The notes: generated from the letters alone by a model not told the origin. 51,354 nt of DNA from Gudongella sp049310905 (GCF_049310905.1 NZ_JBMEMN010000022.1:1-51354), one strand, 5' to 3'. Shown: positions 17,662 to 26,910, counted from the first letter of the stretch. Program-made: numbers and translations.

Positions 17662-19251
17662 TTATTTCATGTAGTACTCTTCAATGTATTCCTCATACGT
17701 CATAGATCTATCTCTGATGCCATCAGGTGTTATTTCAATTATTCTGTTGGCGATAGTCTGCATAAACTGGTGGTCATGGGAATTGAACAATAAGTTGCTC
17801 TTATAGTCCCTTAAACCATTGTTTACTGCGGTAATTGATTCCAGGTCCAGATGGTTTGTTGGTTGATCCAAAATAAGAACATTTGCTTCCTTGAGCATCA
17901 TTCTGGATAACATGCATCGAACCTTTTCTCCTCCTGAAAGGACCTGTGCATCCTTAAGTGCCTCATCCCCGGAGAACAGCATTCTGCCAAGGAATCCTCT
18001 AAGATAGATTTCGCTTTGCTCAACTGAGAATTGTCTTAACCAGTCCACAAGATTCAACTTAATATCATTGAAAAACTCGGCATTGTCTTTTGGGAAATAT
18101 GAGGTAGTAATTGTCTGTCCCCATTTGTAGGAACCACTATCTGGTTCCATTTCACCTACGAGAATTTGGAAGAGTGCCGACACGGCATTTTCATCTCCAA
18201 TAAATGCTATCTTGTCATTTTTATTCACTCTAAAAGATATATCCTTAAGGGAAATATCTCCATCAAGTTTCTTGCTAAGATTCTCAACCGTCAGGATTTC
18301 ATTTCCTACTTCTCTTTCCATTGTAAAACCTACAAAGGGGTATCTTCTATTTGATGGCGTTATATCATCAAGTGATATTTTATCAAGAAGCTTCTTTCTT
18401 GAGGTTGCCTGTTTTGATTTTGAGGCATTGGCAGAGAATCTCTTGATAAATGCTTGAAGATCCTTGATCTTGTCTTCCTTCTTCTTGTTTTGGTCTCTCA
18501 TCAACTGCAGAGCAAGTTGACTGGATTCATACCAGAAGTCGTAGTTACCTGCAAACATTTTGATCTTGCCGAAATCAATATCCACCATGTGAGTACAGGC
18601 TTCATTCAGGAAATGACGGTCGTGGGATACGACAATGACTGTACCCTCGAAATCTCCCAGGAAATCCTGAAGCCATTTAACGCTTTTTACATCAAGGTCA
18701 TTGGTAGGCTCGTCCAGAATAAGTATTCCGGGCTTTCCAAACAAGGCTTGGGCAAGGAGTACCTTTACCTTCTCATTTCCCGTTAATTCCTTTACCTTCT
18801 TCTGATGCAGGGAAACCGGGATTCCAAGTCCCTGAAGAAGTGAAGAAGCCTCGCTTTCAGCACTCCATCCGTCCATTTCGGCGAACTCACCCTCCAACTC
18901 GGATGCTTTTATTCCATCTTCATCTGTGAAGTCTTCCTTAGCATAGATTGCATCCTTCTCAATCATTATTTCATAAAGTCTTTTGTTGCCCATTACTACA
19001 GTTTCAATTACACCAAACTCATCAAAAGCATAGTGATCCTGTTTTAGGACACTCATACGTGAATTTGCTGCAATGCTTATTTCTCCTGAATCTGCCTCTA
19101 TATCACCGGATAGGATTCTCAGGAATGTACTTTTTCCTGCGCCATTAGCGCCGATAACACCATAGCAGTTTCCTGGTGTGAAAGTTAGGTTTACATCGTC
19201 AAATAGTTTTTGGGAGCCAAATCTAAGGCTCACGTTATTTACATTAATCAA
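17662..19251 (-). CDS. ABC-F family ATPase (YkpA/YbiT-like)
   Basis: A 529-aa soluble protein with two ABC domains and no membrane segment, the ABC-F type that acts on ribosomes. Domain 1 has Walker A GANGAGKST, an altered signature LTGNEKVKV and Walker B ILILDEPTNDLD. A charged linker follows (about 240-300). Domain 2 has signature LSGGEKVRCML and Walker B VLILDQPTNHLD, but its Walker A reads GDENAVSAL and lacks the lysine. I recall degenerate second Walker A sequences in YkpA-like proteins. Antibiotic resistance is not implied by this subtype. The start ATG at 19251 opens with the canonical MINVNNVSLRFG. Confidence 0.9.
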   Translation of the reverse strand: MINVNNVSLRFGSQKLFDDVNLTFTPGNCYGVIGANGAGKSTFLRILSGDIEADSGEISIAANSRMSVLKQDHYAFDEFGVIETVVMGNKRLYEIMIEKDAIYAKEDFTDEDGIKASELEGEFAEMDGWSAESEASSLLQGLGIPVSLHQKKVKELTGNEKVKVLLAQALFGKPGILILDEPTNDLDVKSVKWLQDFLGDFEGTVIVVSHDRHFLNEACTHMVDIDFGKIKMFAGNYDFWYESSQLALQLMRDQNKKKEDKIKDLQAFIKRFSANASKSKQATSRKKLLDKISLDDITPSNRRYPFVGFTMEREVGNEILTVENLSKKLDGDISLKDISFRVNKNDKIAFIGDENAVSALFQILVGEMEPDSGSYKWGQTITTSYFPKDNAEFFNDIKLNLVDWLRQFSVEQSEIYLRGFLGRMLFSGDEALKDAQVLSGGEKVRCMLSRMMLKEANVLILDQPTNHLDLESITAVNNGLRDYKSNLLFNSHDHQFMQTIANRIIEITPDGIRDRSMTYEEYIEEYYMK

Positions 19252-19316
19252 TTGTTCTTCATCCTCTTTTAAATATTTTCATCATGCCATTTTACCATAA
19301 GGAGTTGTTTAATTCA

Positions 19317-19343
19317 ACAAAAAAGAACCTTCACAGGTTCTTT
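19317..19343 (-). terminator. Terminator of the small-membrane-protein operon
   Basis: On the minus strand AAAGAACCT/AGGTTCTTT (arms 19322-19330 and 19335-19343, loop of four) is followed by a T-run. It lies 22 bases beyond the last gene of the three-gene operon. Confidence 0.8.
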
Positions 19344-19364
19344 AGGCAAATCTATGTGAATAAG

Positions 19365-19790
19365 TTACTGCCAGACTCCCACTGATTTGGAGTAGGGGTC
19401 GCTCTTGCGAGCTCTATTCGCAGCTACTGCCGAATTCCTGACACCAATCCAGGTGAAGCAGGATATAGCCGCGATTGTTCCAAGTCTACCACCAACACCA
19501 GCATAAGCTGTGGTTGTCAGGGTGAATAAAAGCCCGATAATTGAAGAAATCATAATCATATCAATAATAGAAGGTGCATTTTTTCTTGAGACCATTCCAC
19601 CATATGAAGCGCAGGCTGCTACAACCATAAGAGTTGTACCCATGGAGGGGAAAAAATAAGGAAAAATGATTCCGGATACCAAAGTTACAGAAGCTGAAGC
19701 AAGAACAGCTCCTTTATTAAGATAGTTAGCAATTACATAAGTTGCTAGACCAGCTGCAATTGCTGTAAATACAATTAATAAAATATTCAT
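19365..19790 (-). CDS. Small membrane protein, paralogue of the upstream gene
   Basis: A 141-aa hydrophobic protein of unknown function with four predicted membrane segments and a polar C-terminus (ANRARKSDPYSKS). It contains TAYAGVGGRLGTIAA (about 93-107) and CASYGGMVS (about 60-68), which match VYAGIGGKGGTTAA and SSFVGMSS of the gene directly upstream, so the two are paralogues. It is the last gene of a three-gene operon, 11 bases after the upstream stop. I do not recognise the family. The glycine-rich YAGxGGxxGT motif could lie in a membrane loop. Confidence 0.65.
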   Translation of the reverse strand: MNILLIVFTAIAAGLATYVIANYLNKGAVLASASVTLVSGIIFPYFFPSMGTTLMVVAACASYGGMVSRKNAPSIIDMIMISSIIGLLFTLTTTAYAGVGGRLGTIAAISCFTWIGVRNSAVAANRARKSDPYSKSVGVWQ

Positions 19791-19801
19791 AGTTCGTCCT
19801 C

Positions 19802-20161
19802 CTATCCAATTAGTCCTGAAATAGCTTTTGTTACAAGTGTTGCTGCAGCTGCGGTTGTTCCGCCCTTTCCGCCGATGCCTGCGTAAACTTCAGTTGTTGC
19901 TATAATCACCATACCTGCTATCAAACCACCTAAAAGGGCAATGAATAAAGAGGGAAGTACAGTTAATGAACTCATTCCCACAAAAGAGGAAGTGTATGCT
20001 ATACCTGCCAATGCACCAGGGATGAAAAGAGCTGCAACTACACCTACCAAGCCACTTGCAACAATGGGACCAAGTCCAAAATGATGATTCAAAATCCAGG
20101 TCAAAGAAGTGCTCCCTATGGCCAATATTAAGATTCTGATTTTTGATTTATCCATAGTCAT
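19802..20161 (-). CDS. Small membrane protein, YAGIGG motif
   Basis: A 119-aa protein of unknown function with three or four hydrophobic segments rich in glycine and alanine. Motifs VYAGIGGKGGTTAAAA and SSFVGMSS are shared with the downstream paralogue. The frame is open to 20200, but the ATG at 20161 with AAGAAGGTG upstream is the better start and lies five bases after the preceding stop. It is encoded between two other tiny membrane proteins, and the three probably form one complex. Confidence 0.65.
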   Translation of the reverse strand: MTMDKSKIRILILAIGSTSLTWILNHHFGLGPIVASGLVGVVAALFIPGALAGIAYTSSFVGMSSLTVLPSLFIALLGGLIAGMVIIATTEVYAGIGGKGGTTAAAATLVTKAISGLIG

Positions 20162-20165
20162 GTTA

Positions 20166-20339
20166 TTATTCACCTTCTTTAAGATTATTGTAGTGATCAA
20201 AAAGACTTAGTGTAAAAAAGTATCCGACAAGTGTTAGGATTATCATATTAAGTGGACTTGCATTTCCGAGCCCGATTGTAAATAAAAGGCCGGAACCAGT
20301 AGCTGCGAAGGCCGCCAGTCCAATTGATTTTTTTATCAT
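20166..20339 (-). CDS. 57-residue membrane protein, first gene of the operon
   Basis: A 57-aa protein with two hydrophobic stretches (SIGLAAFAATGSGLLFTIG and LNMIILTLVGYFFTLSLF) and a charged end (HYNNLKEGE). Function unknown. The ATG at 20339 follows GGAGG by seven bases; the longer open frame to 20402 would run through the promoter region. It is the promoter-proximal member of the three-gene operon. Confidence 0.55.
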   Translation of the reverse strand: MIKKSIGLAAFAATGSGLLFTIGLGNASPLNMIILTLVGYFFTLSLFDHYNNLKEGE

Positions 20340-20360
20340 ATTAAAACCTCCAAAATGCAT

Positions 20361-20439
20361 ATTGTTATTTATGTAACAATATATTATCACGGCATGCAAC
20401 ATAAATCAATAGTATTTTCAAAAAAACACTCAGTGTTTT
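20361..20439 (-). promoter_or_regulatory. Promoter with two palindromic operators
   Basis: On the minus strand, -35 TTGATT (20409-20404) and -10 TAATAT (20386-20381) are spaced by 17. An inverted repeat ATTGTTA-N6-TAACAAT (20361-20380) covers the expected start site; its 6-6-6 core resembles CRP/FNR-type sites. A second near-perfect repeat AAAACACT-C-AGTGTTTT (20423-20439) lies upstream of the -35 and resembles a TetR-type operator. The positions suggest repression at the first and regulation at the second. Confidence 0.6.
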
Positions 20440-20668
20440 AATAAATTAATAGGAAAGCAGCCAGACAAGTCTATGATTTAGCTTAGTACAAGGTTTAGGG
20501 GCATATATATAAATAAATTTAACTATATCTATTTAAAAGTGAAATAAATAACAAGCATATGTCAATTATCAATAACTCCAAAATGTCACATATTAGTGTT
20601 TAATAGGTTAATTCAGCCGATTATTTGTGATATAATAAAAAGAAGACAATAATCTAAGGGGGATACCT

Positions 20669-21148
20669 ATGTTACTATATATTCTAAAGAGAGTCGCAAT
20701 GCTAATTTCGATATTATTGATGCTGTTGGGTACTGTCTTTTACTTTTCTGACTCCATTAAATATGAACCAATGATTCAGCTTATAGAAGAGGATTATCCA
20801 CAATACGAGTTCTACTCAACACCACCGGAGGATTACGAAAATTTGGATATTGATTATAACCGGGTGCTTGCATTTCACAATCTTGAGTTTCATATGTTTG
20901 ACAAGGATAGTTCAGTAAATGAGCCAAGAATTCAGGAAGAGGTTACTAGAGGAATGGATTCCCAACAGGTGGTTGAGCTGAGAAATCAGGTTGGTCTTCT
21001 TTCTGGAGATATTCATGACTATTATTTTCCAAGAGCTTTTTTTAGTTACGCAAAAGGACATTACGTAGCATTTCTGATTGTAGCTGCCTTTGAAACCATC
21101 AGGGTAATGATCGCAGGGAGCCGTGAAAGGAGAAGAAATGACAGATAA
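20669..21148 (+). CDS. Unknown membrane protein upstream of DUF2812 gene
   Basis: A 159-aa protein with an N-terminal membrane segment (about 9-27), an acidic tyrosine-rich middle region outside the membrane, and a second hydrophobic segment (about 131-147) followed by basic residues. I do not recognise the family. A TATAAT (20631-20636) sits 33 bases before the start, with a poor -35 TTAATT (20608-20613). The weak ribosome site is GGGGG. It overlaps the next gene by 11 bases, so both proteins are probably made together. The preceding 266 bases hold only promoters and palindromes. Confidence 0.6.
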   Translation: MLLYILKRVAMLISILLMLLGTVFYFSDSIKYEPMIQLIEEDYPQYEFYSTPPEDYENLDIDYNRVLAFHNLEFHMFDKDSSVNEPRIQEEVTRGMDSQQVVELRNQVGLLSGDIHDYYFPRAFFSYAKGHYVAFLIVAAFETIRVMIAGSRERRRNDR

Positions 21149-22439
21149 GAAAAGATATAAGTTGGAAGGTTTCCAGCTTACAGATTGGAAGGTCATGGAG
21201 GAACATTATAAAAATATGGCCAGCAAGGGTCTGCTTGTAGAAAAATTCAAGTGGGGTATCAGTACATACAGGAAAGGCTACCCTGAGGACATGGAATATT
21301 ACATTGGCATCTATCCCCAACCAAAAGCCTATGAGACAGTGGATAAGGAAAAAACAAGGAAGTATGTTGAGCAGCAGAAGGAGAAGGGGTGGAATCATGT
21401 ATGTTCCAAAGATCACCTTCATATCTTCAGCAGCAGGGAAGGAAATAATCTTGAAACAATAGATACCTCAGCACAGATGGATAACATAAGAAGGACCATT
21501 AAGCTTGAGAATATTAGCTTTATTTCTATAATTCTGTTGAACGTTTTCAATTTATGGAATATGTTTCCAATCCACCCCTCAATATTCTATTACAACACAG
21601 GTCTATTTAGTCTTATACTTATGCCCACAATATCGATTTTTCTATTAGTTTCTGTAATTAGAAATATCCGAATCTGGCTTAATATAAAAGGAAAGGATGA
21701 CATTGATGAATTTCCTTTTATGAACCCATCGGCGGTTCTGCTGTCCAGGAAGGTACAAATGACGGTTAGTGTCTTGCTTATTACTATACTTATAGCGATA
21801 GTTACAGTCGATTCTGTTGTCGCTGGGAATATGATAATTCTAACAATCCTACCTGTTATAGCTGGATTGTTTGTGGCATTCAAGCTTAGGGGATTCTTCG
21901 GTGGAAGGAATATGGGCACAGTACAAAAGACCCTTGTGGCATTAGTTATTGTATTTGTAGTGATAGGCTTGATGACCATAATAAACATGAGACTTATCTC
22001 TACCGGCTTTGGAGACCAGTTGCCGGATGATTACAAGGCCCTTAGAATTGAAAACCCAGACACCACATCATTTAGAAGAGAGGGAAGCGTAATTGCTCCG
22101 ACCAGATACTCTTACAGGGAATGGAGACGGAATGAAAGTGTTTCAACAGAAGTAACGGGGTATATAAACGATAGTGTAGCTGAATATTTTTATGACATGG
22201 AACTTGAAAGCGATACAAGGTTTATGGGAGATTACTGGGATGCAAAAAAGTGGTACCCTGACTATGACAGAGCACAATTTATAACCTATATTGACCAGGA
22301 AATGGAGGATGGTGGAATTCTGTTTCTCAAGAAAGATGAGTACATTGTAAGATTGTATACGGGGAAGGATTTTAGGAAAGAAGAAGTTGTTGTAAATATA
22401 AATGAGTTTGTTGATAGTTTGTTTAAAGAAGGCATTTAG
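21138..22439 (+). CDS. DUF2812 domain membrane protein
   Basis: A 433-aa protein. The N-terminal part (about 1-110) matches the DUF2812 pattern: YKLEGFQLTDWKVMEEHYKNMASKGLLVEKF and a later WNHVCSKDHLHIFSS. About five hydrophobic segments follow, then an extracytoplasmic C-terminal domain (about 310-433). DUF2812 proteins often accompany PadR-type regulators; none is here. GGAGAAG precedes the ATG at 21138, so the longer frame from 21123 is not used. Function unknown. Confidence 0.75.
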   Translation: MTDKKRYKLEGFQLTDWKVMEEHYKNMASKGLLVEKFKWGISTYRKGYPEDMEYYIGIYPQPKAYETVDKEKTRKYVEQQKEKGWNHVCSKDHLHIFSSREGNNLETIDTSAQMDNIRRTIKLENISFISIILLNVFNLWNMFPIHPSIFYYNTGLFSLILMPTISIFLLVSVIRNIRIWLNIKGKDDIDEFPFMNPSAVLLSRKVQMTVSVLLITILIAIVTVDSVVAGNMIILTILPVIAGLFVAFKLRGFFGGRNMGTVQKTLVALVIVFVVIGLMTIINMRLISTGFGDQLPDDYKALRIENPDTTSFRREGSVIAPTRYSYREWRRNESVSTEVTGYINDSVAEYFYDMELESDTRFMGDYWDAKKWYPDYDRAQFITYIDQEMEDGGILFLKKDEYIVRLYTGKDFRKEEVVVNINEFVDSLFKEGI

Positions 22440-22473
22440 CCACAGGGTAATAATTTGAACAGGGGGAATAGTT

Positions 22474-24291
22474 ATGGAAGATAAGATGCCAAAAAGAAGC
22501 GAAGTCGACAAAAGTCTAACTTGGGATCTTACAGGTCTTTTCAAGGATGAAAAGTCCTTCAAGGAAACAATGGAAAAATACATTTCCATCGGTGAAGCCA
22601 TTGAACGAAAATATAAAGGCAAGCTCTTGACAGCAGAGGAAATAAATCAATGTCTTGATGATATGAGAGAATTGGAAATGCTTGGCGGATGGCTTGAAAA
22701 CTATTCCTATCTATGTGCAGAGGCGGACCTGACAAATATGAAGGCACAGGAAAGACTCGATGATATCAGCAATAGGATTTCATCTATGGAAAGCAGACTA
22801 AGCTTTGTGGAGTCAGAAATAATGCAGACACCTGAAGAAGTACTTATGGATGCGGCAAGACAAAACTCAGAAAATATGGGTTACTTCAAGTTTATAGCAA
22901 GGAAGAAGCCATTCAGGCTTCACTCGGAGGCAGAGAGAGTTTTGTCAGCATTATCAACTACTTTTGAAGCACCTTACAGAGTATATAATATGGCAAAGCT
23001 TGCGGATCTTTCATTCGAGGATTTTCAGTCTAGAGGGGAAAGCCATTCATTGAGCTTTGCATCCTTTGAAGGTCAGTGGGAATATGAAAAAGACACAGAG
23101 CTCAGAAGAGATGCCTTTAAAGCATTCTCGAAGGATCTCTCAGGCTATAGAAATACCATGGCGACGGCATATCAAGCTCATGTCACGAGAGAGAAGACCC
23201 TGTCTGATTTAAGAGGATTTGATTCAGTTTTTGACAGCCTTCTGGTCGACCAGGAAGTGACTTTGGACTTATACAACAGGCAAATTGATTTGGTAATGGA
23301 GCATCTTGCTCCTCATATGAGAAAGTATTCAAGTCTTCTGGGTAGAATTCATGGAATTGAGAAGATGACTTTTGCGGATCTTAAAATGGATGTGGATCCT
23401 GATTTTGAGCCTGAAATCTCAATGGAGAAAACAAAGAAGTATATATTCGATAGTCTTGGAATACTTGGAGAAGACTATCTGATGATGCTTGAAAAAGCAT
23501 TTGATGAGAGATGGATAGACTTTGTAATGAACGAAGGCAAGTCAACAGGAGCATTTTGTTCAACTCCATATGGATCGCATCCCTTTGTATTGCTTTCCTG
23601 GACGGACAAGATGAGAGATGTTTTCACTCTTGCACATGAATTGGGTCATGCGGGCCATTTTCATCTTGCAAATCGAAATCAGAGCATATATAATGCAGAG
23701 CCTTCATTATACTTTATTGAAGCGCCATCTACAATGAATGAGATGCTGCTTACAAACCACCTAATGAAAACAACTGAAGACAAGAGAATGAAGAGATGGG
23801 TGTTATCATCCATAGTTTCAAAGACCTATTATCACAACTTTGTTACGCATCTTTTGGAAGCACATTATCAAAGAGAGGTTTACAAGATAATAGATGTTGG
23901 TGGAAGTGTCAACGCCGAAGTGCTTGATGATTTGAAGAGAAAGACTCTGGAGACTTTCTGGGGAGAAGATGTTGAGATAAATGAAGGGGCTGAAATGACC
24001 TGGATGAGGCAACCTCATTATTACATGGGCTTGTATCCCTACACATACTCAGCAGGACTTACAATAGCAACAGAAGCAAGTCATAGGATTCTTAAGGATG
24101 GCGAAAGAGCAATTGAGGACTGGAGAAATGTTCTTATTGCCGGAGGAACAAAGAACCCTGTTGAGCTGGCGAGAATGGCTGGTGTTGATATTACAACAGA
24201 GAGGCCATTGCTGAATACAATAGCCTATATAGGGAAGTTAATCGATGAGATTGAGAAGTTAACAGATGAAATCGGAAAAGAAAATCAGTAA
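22474..24291 (+). CDS. pepF: Oligoendopeptidase F (M3 peptidase)
   Basis: A 605-aa cytosolic zinc peptidase that degrades oligopeptides of about 7-17 residues. The zinc site LAHELGHAGHF (HExxH variant HELGH, about residues 387-391) is followed by the third ligand region IEAPSTMNE. N-terminal PepF domain sequence SLTWDLTGLFKDEKSF is typical. The length is normal for the family. It starts 34 bases after the DUF2812 gene, possibly co-transcribed, and ends at a strong terminator. Confidence 0.93.
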   Translation: MEDKMPKRSEVDKSLTWDLTGLFKDEKSFKETMEKYISIGEAIERKYKGKLLTAEEINQCLDDMRELEMLGGWLENYSYLCAEADLTNMKAQERLDDISNRISSMESRLSFVESEIMQTPEEVLMDAARQNSENMGYFKFIARKKPFRLHSEAERVLSALSTTFEAPYRVYNMAKLADLSFEDFQSRGESHSLSFASFEGQWEYEKDTELRRDAFKAFSKDLSGYRNTMATAYQAHVTREKTLSDLRGFDSVFDSLLVDQEVTLDLYNRQIDLVMEHLAPHMRKYSSLLGRIHGIEKMTFADLKMDVDPDFEPEISMEKTKKYIFDSLGILGEDYLMMLEKAFDERWIDFVMNEGKSTGAFCSTPYGSHPFVLLSWTDKMRDVFTLAHELGHAGHFHLANRNQSIYNAEPSLYFIEAPSTMNEMLLTNHLMKTTEDKRMKRWVLSSIVSKTYYHNFVTHLLEAHYQREVYKIIDVGGSVNAEVLDDLKRKTLETFWGEDVEINEGAEMTWMRQPHYYMGLYPYTYSAGLTIATEASHRILKDGERAIEDWRNVLIAGGTKNPVELARMAGVDITTERPLLNTIAYIGKLIDEIEKLTDEIGKENQ

Positions 24292-24297
24292 ATAATA

Positions 24298-24332
24298 TGG
24301 CTCCTGATAATGATATCAGGAGCCAAAATTTT
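24298..24332. terminator. Terminator after pepF
   Basis: A perfect 12-bp stem TGGCTCCTGATA/TATCAGGAGCCA with a four-base loop is followed by AAAATTTTT. It separates converging genes and may serve both. Confidence 0.85.
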
Positions 24333-24349
24333 TGGGTAGTAAATCTATA

Positions 24350-25543
24350 TTATTTGACCTTGTTTCCCAACTTATATACATTTTCAACATTGAAGAGGGC
24401 ATCAATGTTACCCAGTGGATTTTCATCAAGTACTATGAAGTCAGCGTATTTACCTCTTTCAAGTGTTCCGTAATCATTTTCAATTCCAAGACATTCCGCG
24501 CCATTTCTTGTAGTTGCTACAATTCCTTCCATTGGGGTCATTCCGTTTTCAACCATAAGCTTAACTTCCCAAGGTGCACCATCATGCTGGTTGAATGGTG
24601 TTCCAGAGTCAGTTCCCATGGCAATTTTAACTCCAGCCTTGAGGGCTCTCTGGAAGCTGTCTATATGGTATTTCATTACATACTCTGCCTTGTCGACCGC
24701 AAACTTTGGAATACCAGCATCCACACCGTACTTGACAATAAAGTATGGAGCCACAAGGGTTGGGACAAGAAAAGTTCCGTTATGGACCATCATCTGGATT
24801 GCTTCATCATCCAGGAATATACCATGCTCAATTGAATCTATCCCGGCCCTTATTGCATTCTTGATACCAGTTGTACCCTGTGCATGGGTAGCTGTTTTCT
24901 TTCCTGCCTTGTGAGCCTCCATTACGGCACTTCTCATTTCATCCTCTTCCAGCTGAGGGCTTCCAGGCTCAACACCGGGAGTCATAACACCACCTGTTGC
25001 CATAATCTTGATCACATCAGCGCCTGCTTTTAGCTGCTCTCTTGCAGCTTTTCTGGTTTCCTCTGGTCCATCGGCTTCTCTGCCCATCATCCACCCATGT
25101 CCTCCGGTCATTGTAATGACCTTTCCCGAAGCAAGGAATTCAGGACCTTCCACAAGACCAGACTTGACCTCATCCCTGAGTACTATGTCCATGTAATCGT
25201 ACCCACCCATATCCCTGAAGTAGGTTGTCCCGGAATAAAGATGCTTTTTAAGGTTTGCCACACCTCGTAGGAGAGTCTTGTATTTTGATTCAGTCATAAG
25301 TAGCTTGTTTGGATCTCCAACAGGCTCCATAATAATATGGACATGTGTGTTTATCATTCCTGGCATCACGTATTTTCCATGAAGATCAACAACTTCATAC
25401 CCGTTTGTGGATTCTACATCAACTAGCTTACCGAGTTTTTTGATTTTTTTGTCATCTACTATCATAAACGCATTTAAAAGGGGGTCTGCTCCAGTGCCAT
25501 CAATAAGTGTGAAGCCTTTAAAAAAAATCTGTTTACTTGTCAT
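24350..25543 (-). CDS. Amidohydrolase family protein (imidazolonepropionase/prolidase-like)
   Basis: A 397-aa TIM-barrel metal hydrolase. Metal-binding motifs in order: NTHVHIIMEP (HxH), VIKIMATGGVMTPG (bridging lysine), THAQG, SIEHGIFLDD and the catalytic aspartate in MGTDSGTPF. These match the Xaa-Pro dipeptidase/imidazolonepropionase-like subgroup rather than dihydroorotase. The substrate is unknown; small N-acyl amino acids or Xaa-Pro dipeptides are likely. The frame is open to 25588, but GGAGGG before the ATG at 25543 decides the start. It is a single gene. Confidence 0.85.
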   Translation of the reverse strand: MTSKQIFFKGFTLIDGTGADPLLNAFMIVDDKKIKKLGKLVDVESTNGYEVVDLHGKYVMPGMINTHVHIIMEPVGDPNKLLMTESKYKTLLRGVANLKKHLYSGTTYFRDMGGYDYMDIVLRDEVKSGLVEGPEFLASGKVITMTGGHGWMMGREADGPEETRKAAREQLKAGADVIKIMATGGVMTPGVEPGSPQLEEDEMRSAVMEAHKAGKKTATHAQGTTGIKNAIRAGIDSIEHGIFLDDEAIQMMVHNGTFLVPTLVAPYFIVKYGVDAGIPKFAVDKAEYVMKYHIDSFQRALKAGVKIAMGTDSGTPFNQHDGAPWEVKLMVENGMTPMEGIVATTRNGAECLGIENDYGTLERGKYADFIVLDENPLGNIDALFNVENVYKLGNKVK

Positions 25544-25758
25544 ATTATCCCTCCGGTTTATATCTTTGGAATTTGTTGTCTCAATCAATATCCAAAGAAA
25601 ATTGAATAGCTAAATAAAATTATATTGTCCTTTTTAATTTATGTCAATGCTTTGAAATCATTGTAACGCAATAAAGCCCAAATATCCATGGATGTAATGG
25701 ACTTGTAACATATTATCGGGGAATTGATTGTATAATAGGGGTAAGGGAGTTGATTGCT

Positions 25759-26547
25759 TTGAGAAAGCTTATGATTTCAATAATACTTGCAAGTACATTG
25801 TTGATTACTGGGTGTTCAGAGGAAATGGACAAAATAACCGAGAAGGTAGACATTGAGGATATCAAGGATAAAGCCAATGATATTGTAAGTGAACGTCTGG
25901 AAGAGACAGAACAAATTAAAATCCTTAAGGAGTACTATGGCTTTATTGAAAAAAGAATGGACGAGGATAAAATCATCAATTTTCTAAAAGACAATATAGA
26001 AAGCTTGGATGAGTTCAGAGTTGATGAAATGCTTATTCAACTTGAGAATCATCTTTATGCAAAGGGTTATGACACAAAAGGCGTGCTTGAAAAGCTTGCT
26101 CCTCACATACAATATGCATCTGATGAATTTAAATCATATTTCAGAATTTGGAATAATGAGGTAGAGAATGAGACCACAGACGGAGAAAGCATTAATATTT
26201 CCGCTCAGGAAATTCTTGAAAGGGCACTCCAAATTGAAAATCACATTGACAAGTTCCCTGAAGGAAAAACTCGGACAAGATTGGAGGAGCTTTACAATAC
26301 CTATATGAGCCTTGCCATTCAAGGCCTTGGAAATCAATATGTATATGCACAGGAAGGAGAAAGTGTCCTAAAGGAGGATACTCTTAAGGTATACGAAGAA
26401 ACAATAAGTGAGAATCCTGATTCAAGAACGGCAAGGATACTTCAGGAGTATCTGGCAGAAATCAAAAAAGATGAGATGGCTCTGGATGGAGAAAATGCCC
26501 TTTACTTTTACGACAATATTGAAAGAATAATTGAAAATCAAAAATAG
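25759..26547 (+). CDS. Putative lipoprotein, helical
   Basis: A 262-aa secreted lipoprotein: the signal peptide MRKLMISIILASTLLITGC has a lipobox with Cys19. The mature part is highly charged and mostly helical, without cysteines or recognisable domains. The start is TTG 25759, with GGGAG nine bases upstream; a TTG at 25750 would leave no spacing. TATAAT at 25731-25736 suggests a promoter close by. It stands alone and ends in a terminator. Function unknown. Confidence 0.7.
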   Translation: MRKLMISIILASTLLITGCSEEMDKITEKVDIEDIKDKANDIVSERLEETEQIKILKEYYGFIEKRMDEDKIINFLKDNIESLDEFRVDEMLIQLENHLYAKGYDTKGVLEKLAPHIQYASDEFKSYFRIWNNEVENETTDGESINISAQEILERALQIENHIDKFPEGKTRTRLEELYNTYMSLAIQGLGNQYVYAQEGESVLKEDTLKVYEETISENPDSRTARILQEYLAEIKKDEMALDGENALYFYDNIERIIENQK

Positions 26548-26580
26548 GATGGTCAAACTGAACTGACCATCCTAAAATTT
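26545..26580. terminator. Bidirectional terminator
   Basis: An 11-bp stem TAGGATGGTCA/TGACCATCCTA (26545-26555, 26564-26574) is followed by AAAATTTTCT. It includes the lipoprotein stop codon and nearly reaches that of the opposing 112-aa gene. Confidence 0.8.
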
Positions 26581-26910
26581 TCTTCTGACTTTTATTCTTA
26601 GATTATTTCTCTCATAACCAACCTCACCGTCATTTACAAGTGCACCTAAAAGATGGAGCTCGGAAAAATCATTGCTGCCTATAAGATTCCAATAATACTC
26701 CTCTGCTTCATCTTTACGAGGTGAGTTGATAATGCTGTCCAGTTCCTGGATTTGCTTATTAGAAATCCTTGTACAGCACCCTTCCAGTACTATCACCCCT
26801 TCGTGTTCGTCCAGGTCCATCTGGATGTTGATATGATGATTCCCTGCCTTCAGGAAAAACCTTACCAACTCATTCATAATTTTCAAAAGCTTTGATTTTT
26901 CATCCTTCAT
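26572..26910 (-). CDS. Small cytosolic protein following DUF1576 gene
   Basis: A 112-aa soluble protein of unknown function. It begins with a helix (LLKIMNELVRFFLKAGNHHI) followed by beta-prone segments (GVIVLEGCC, EVGYERNNLRIKVRRKF). The N-terminal part faintly recalls the start of a GHKL ATPase module, but no ATP-binding motif is present. Its ATG overlaps the DUF1576 stop by four bases (ATGA-type), so it is co-translated and probably works with that membrane protein. Confidence 0.6.
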   Translation of the reverse strand: MKDEKSKLLKIMNELVRFFLKAGNHHINIQMDLDEHEGVIVLEGCCTRISNKQIQELDSIINSPRKDEAEEYYWNLIGSNDFSELHLLGALVNDGEVGYERNNLRIKVRRKF

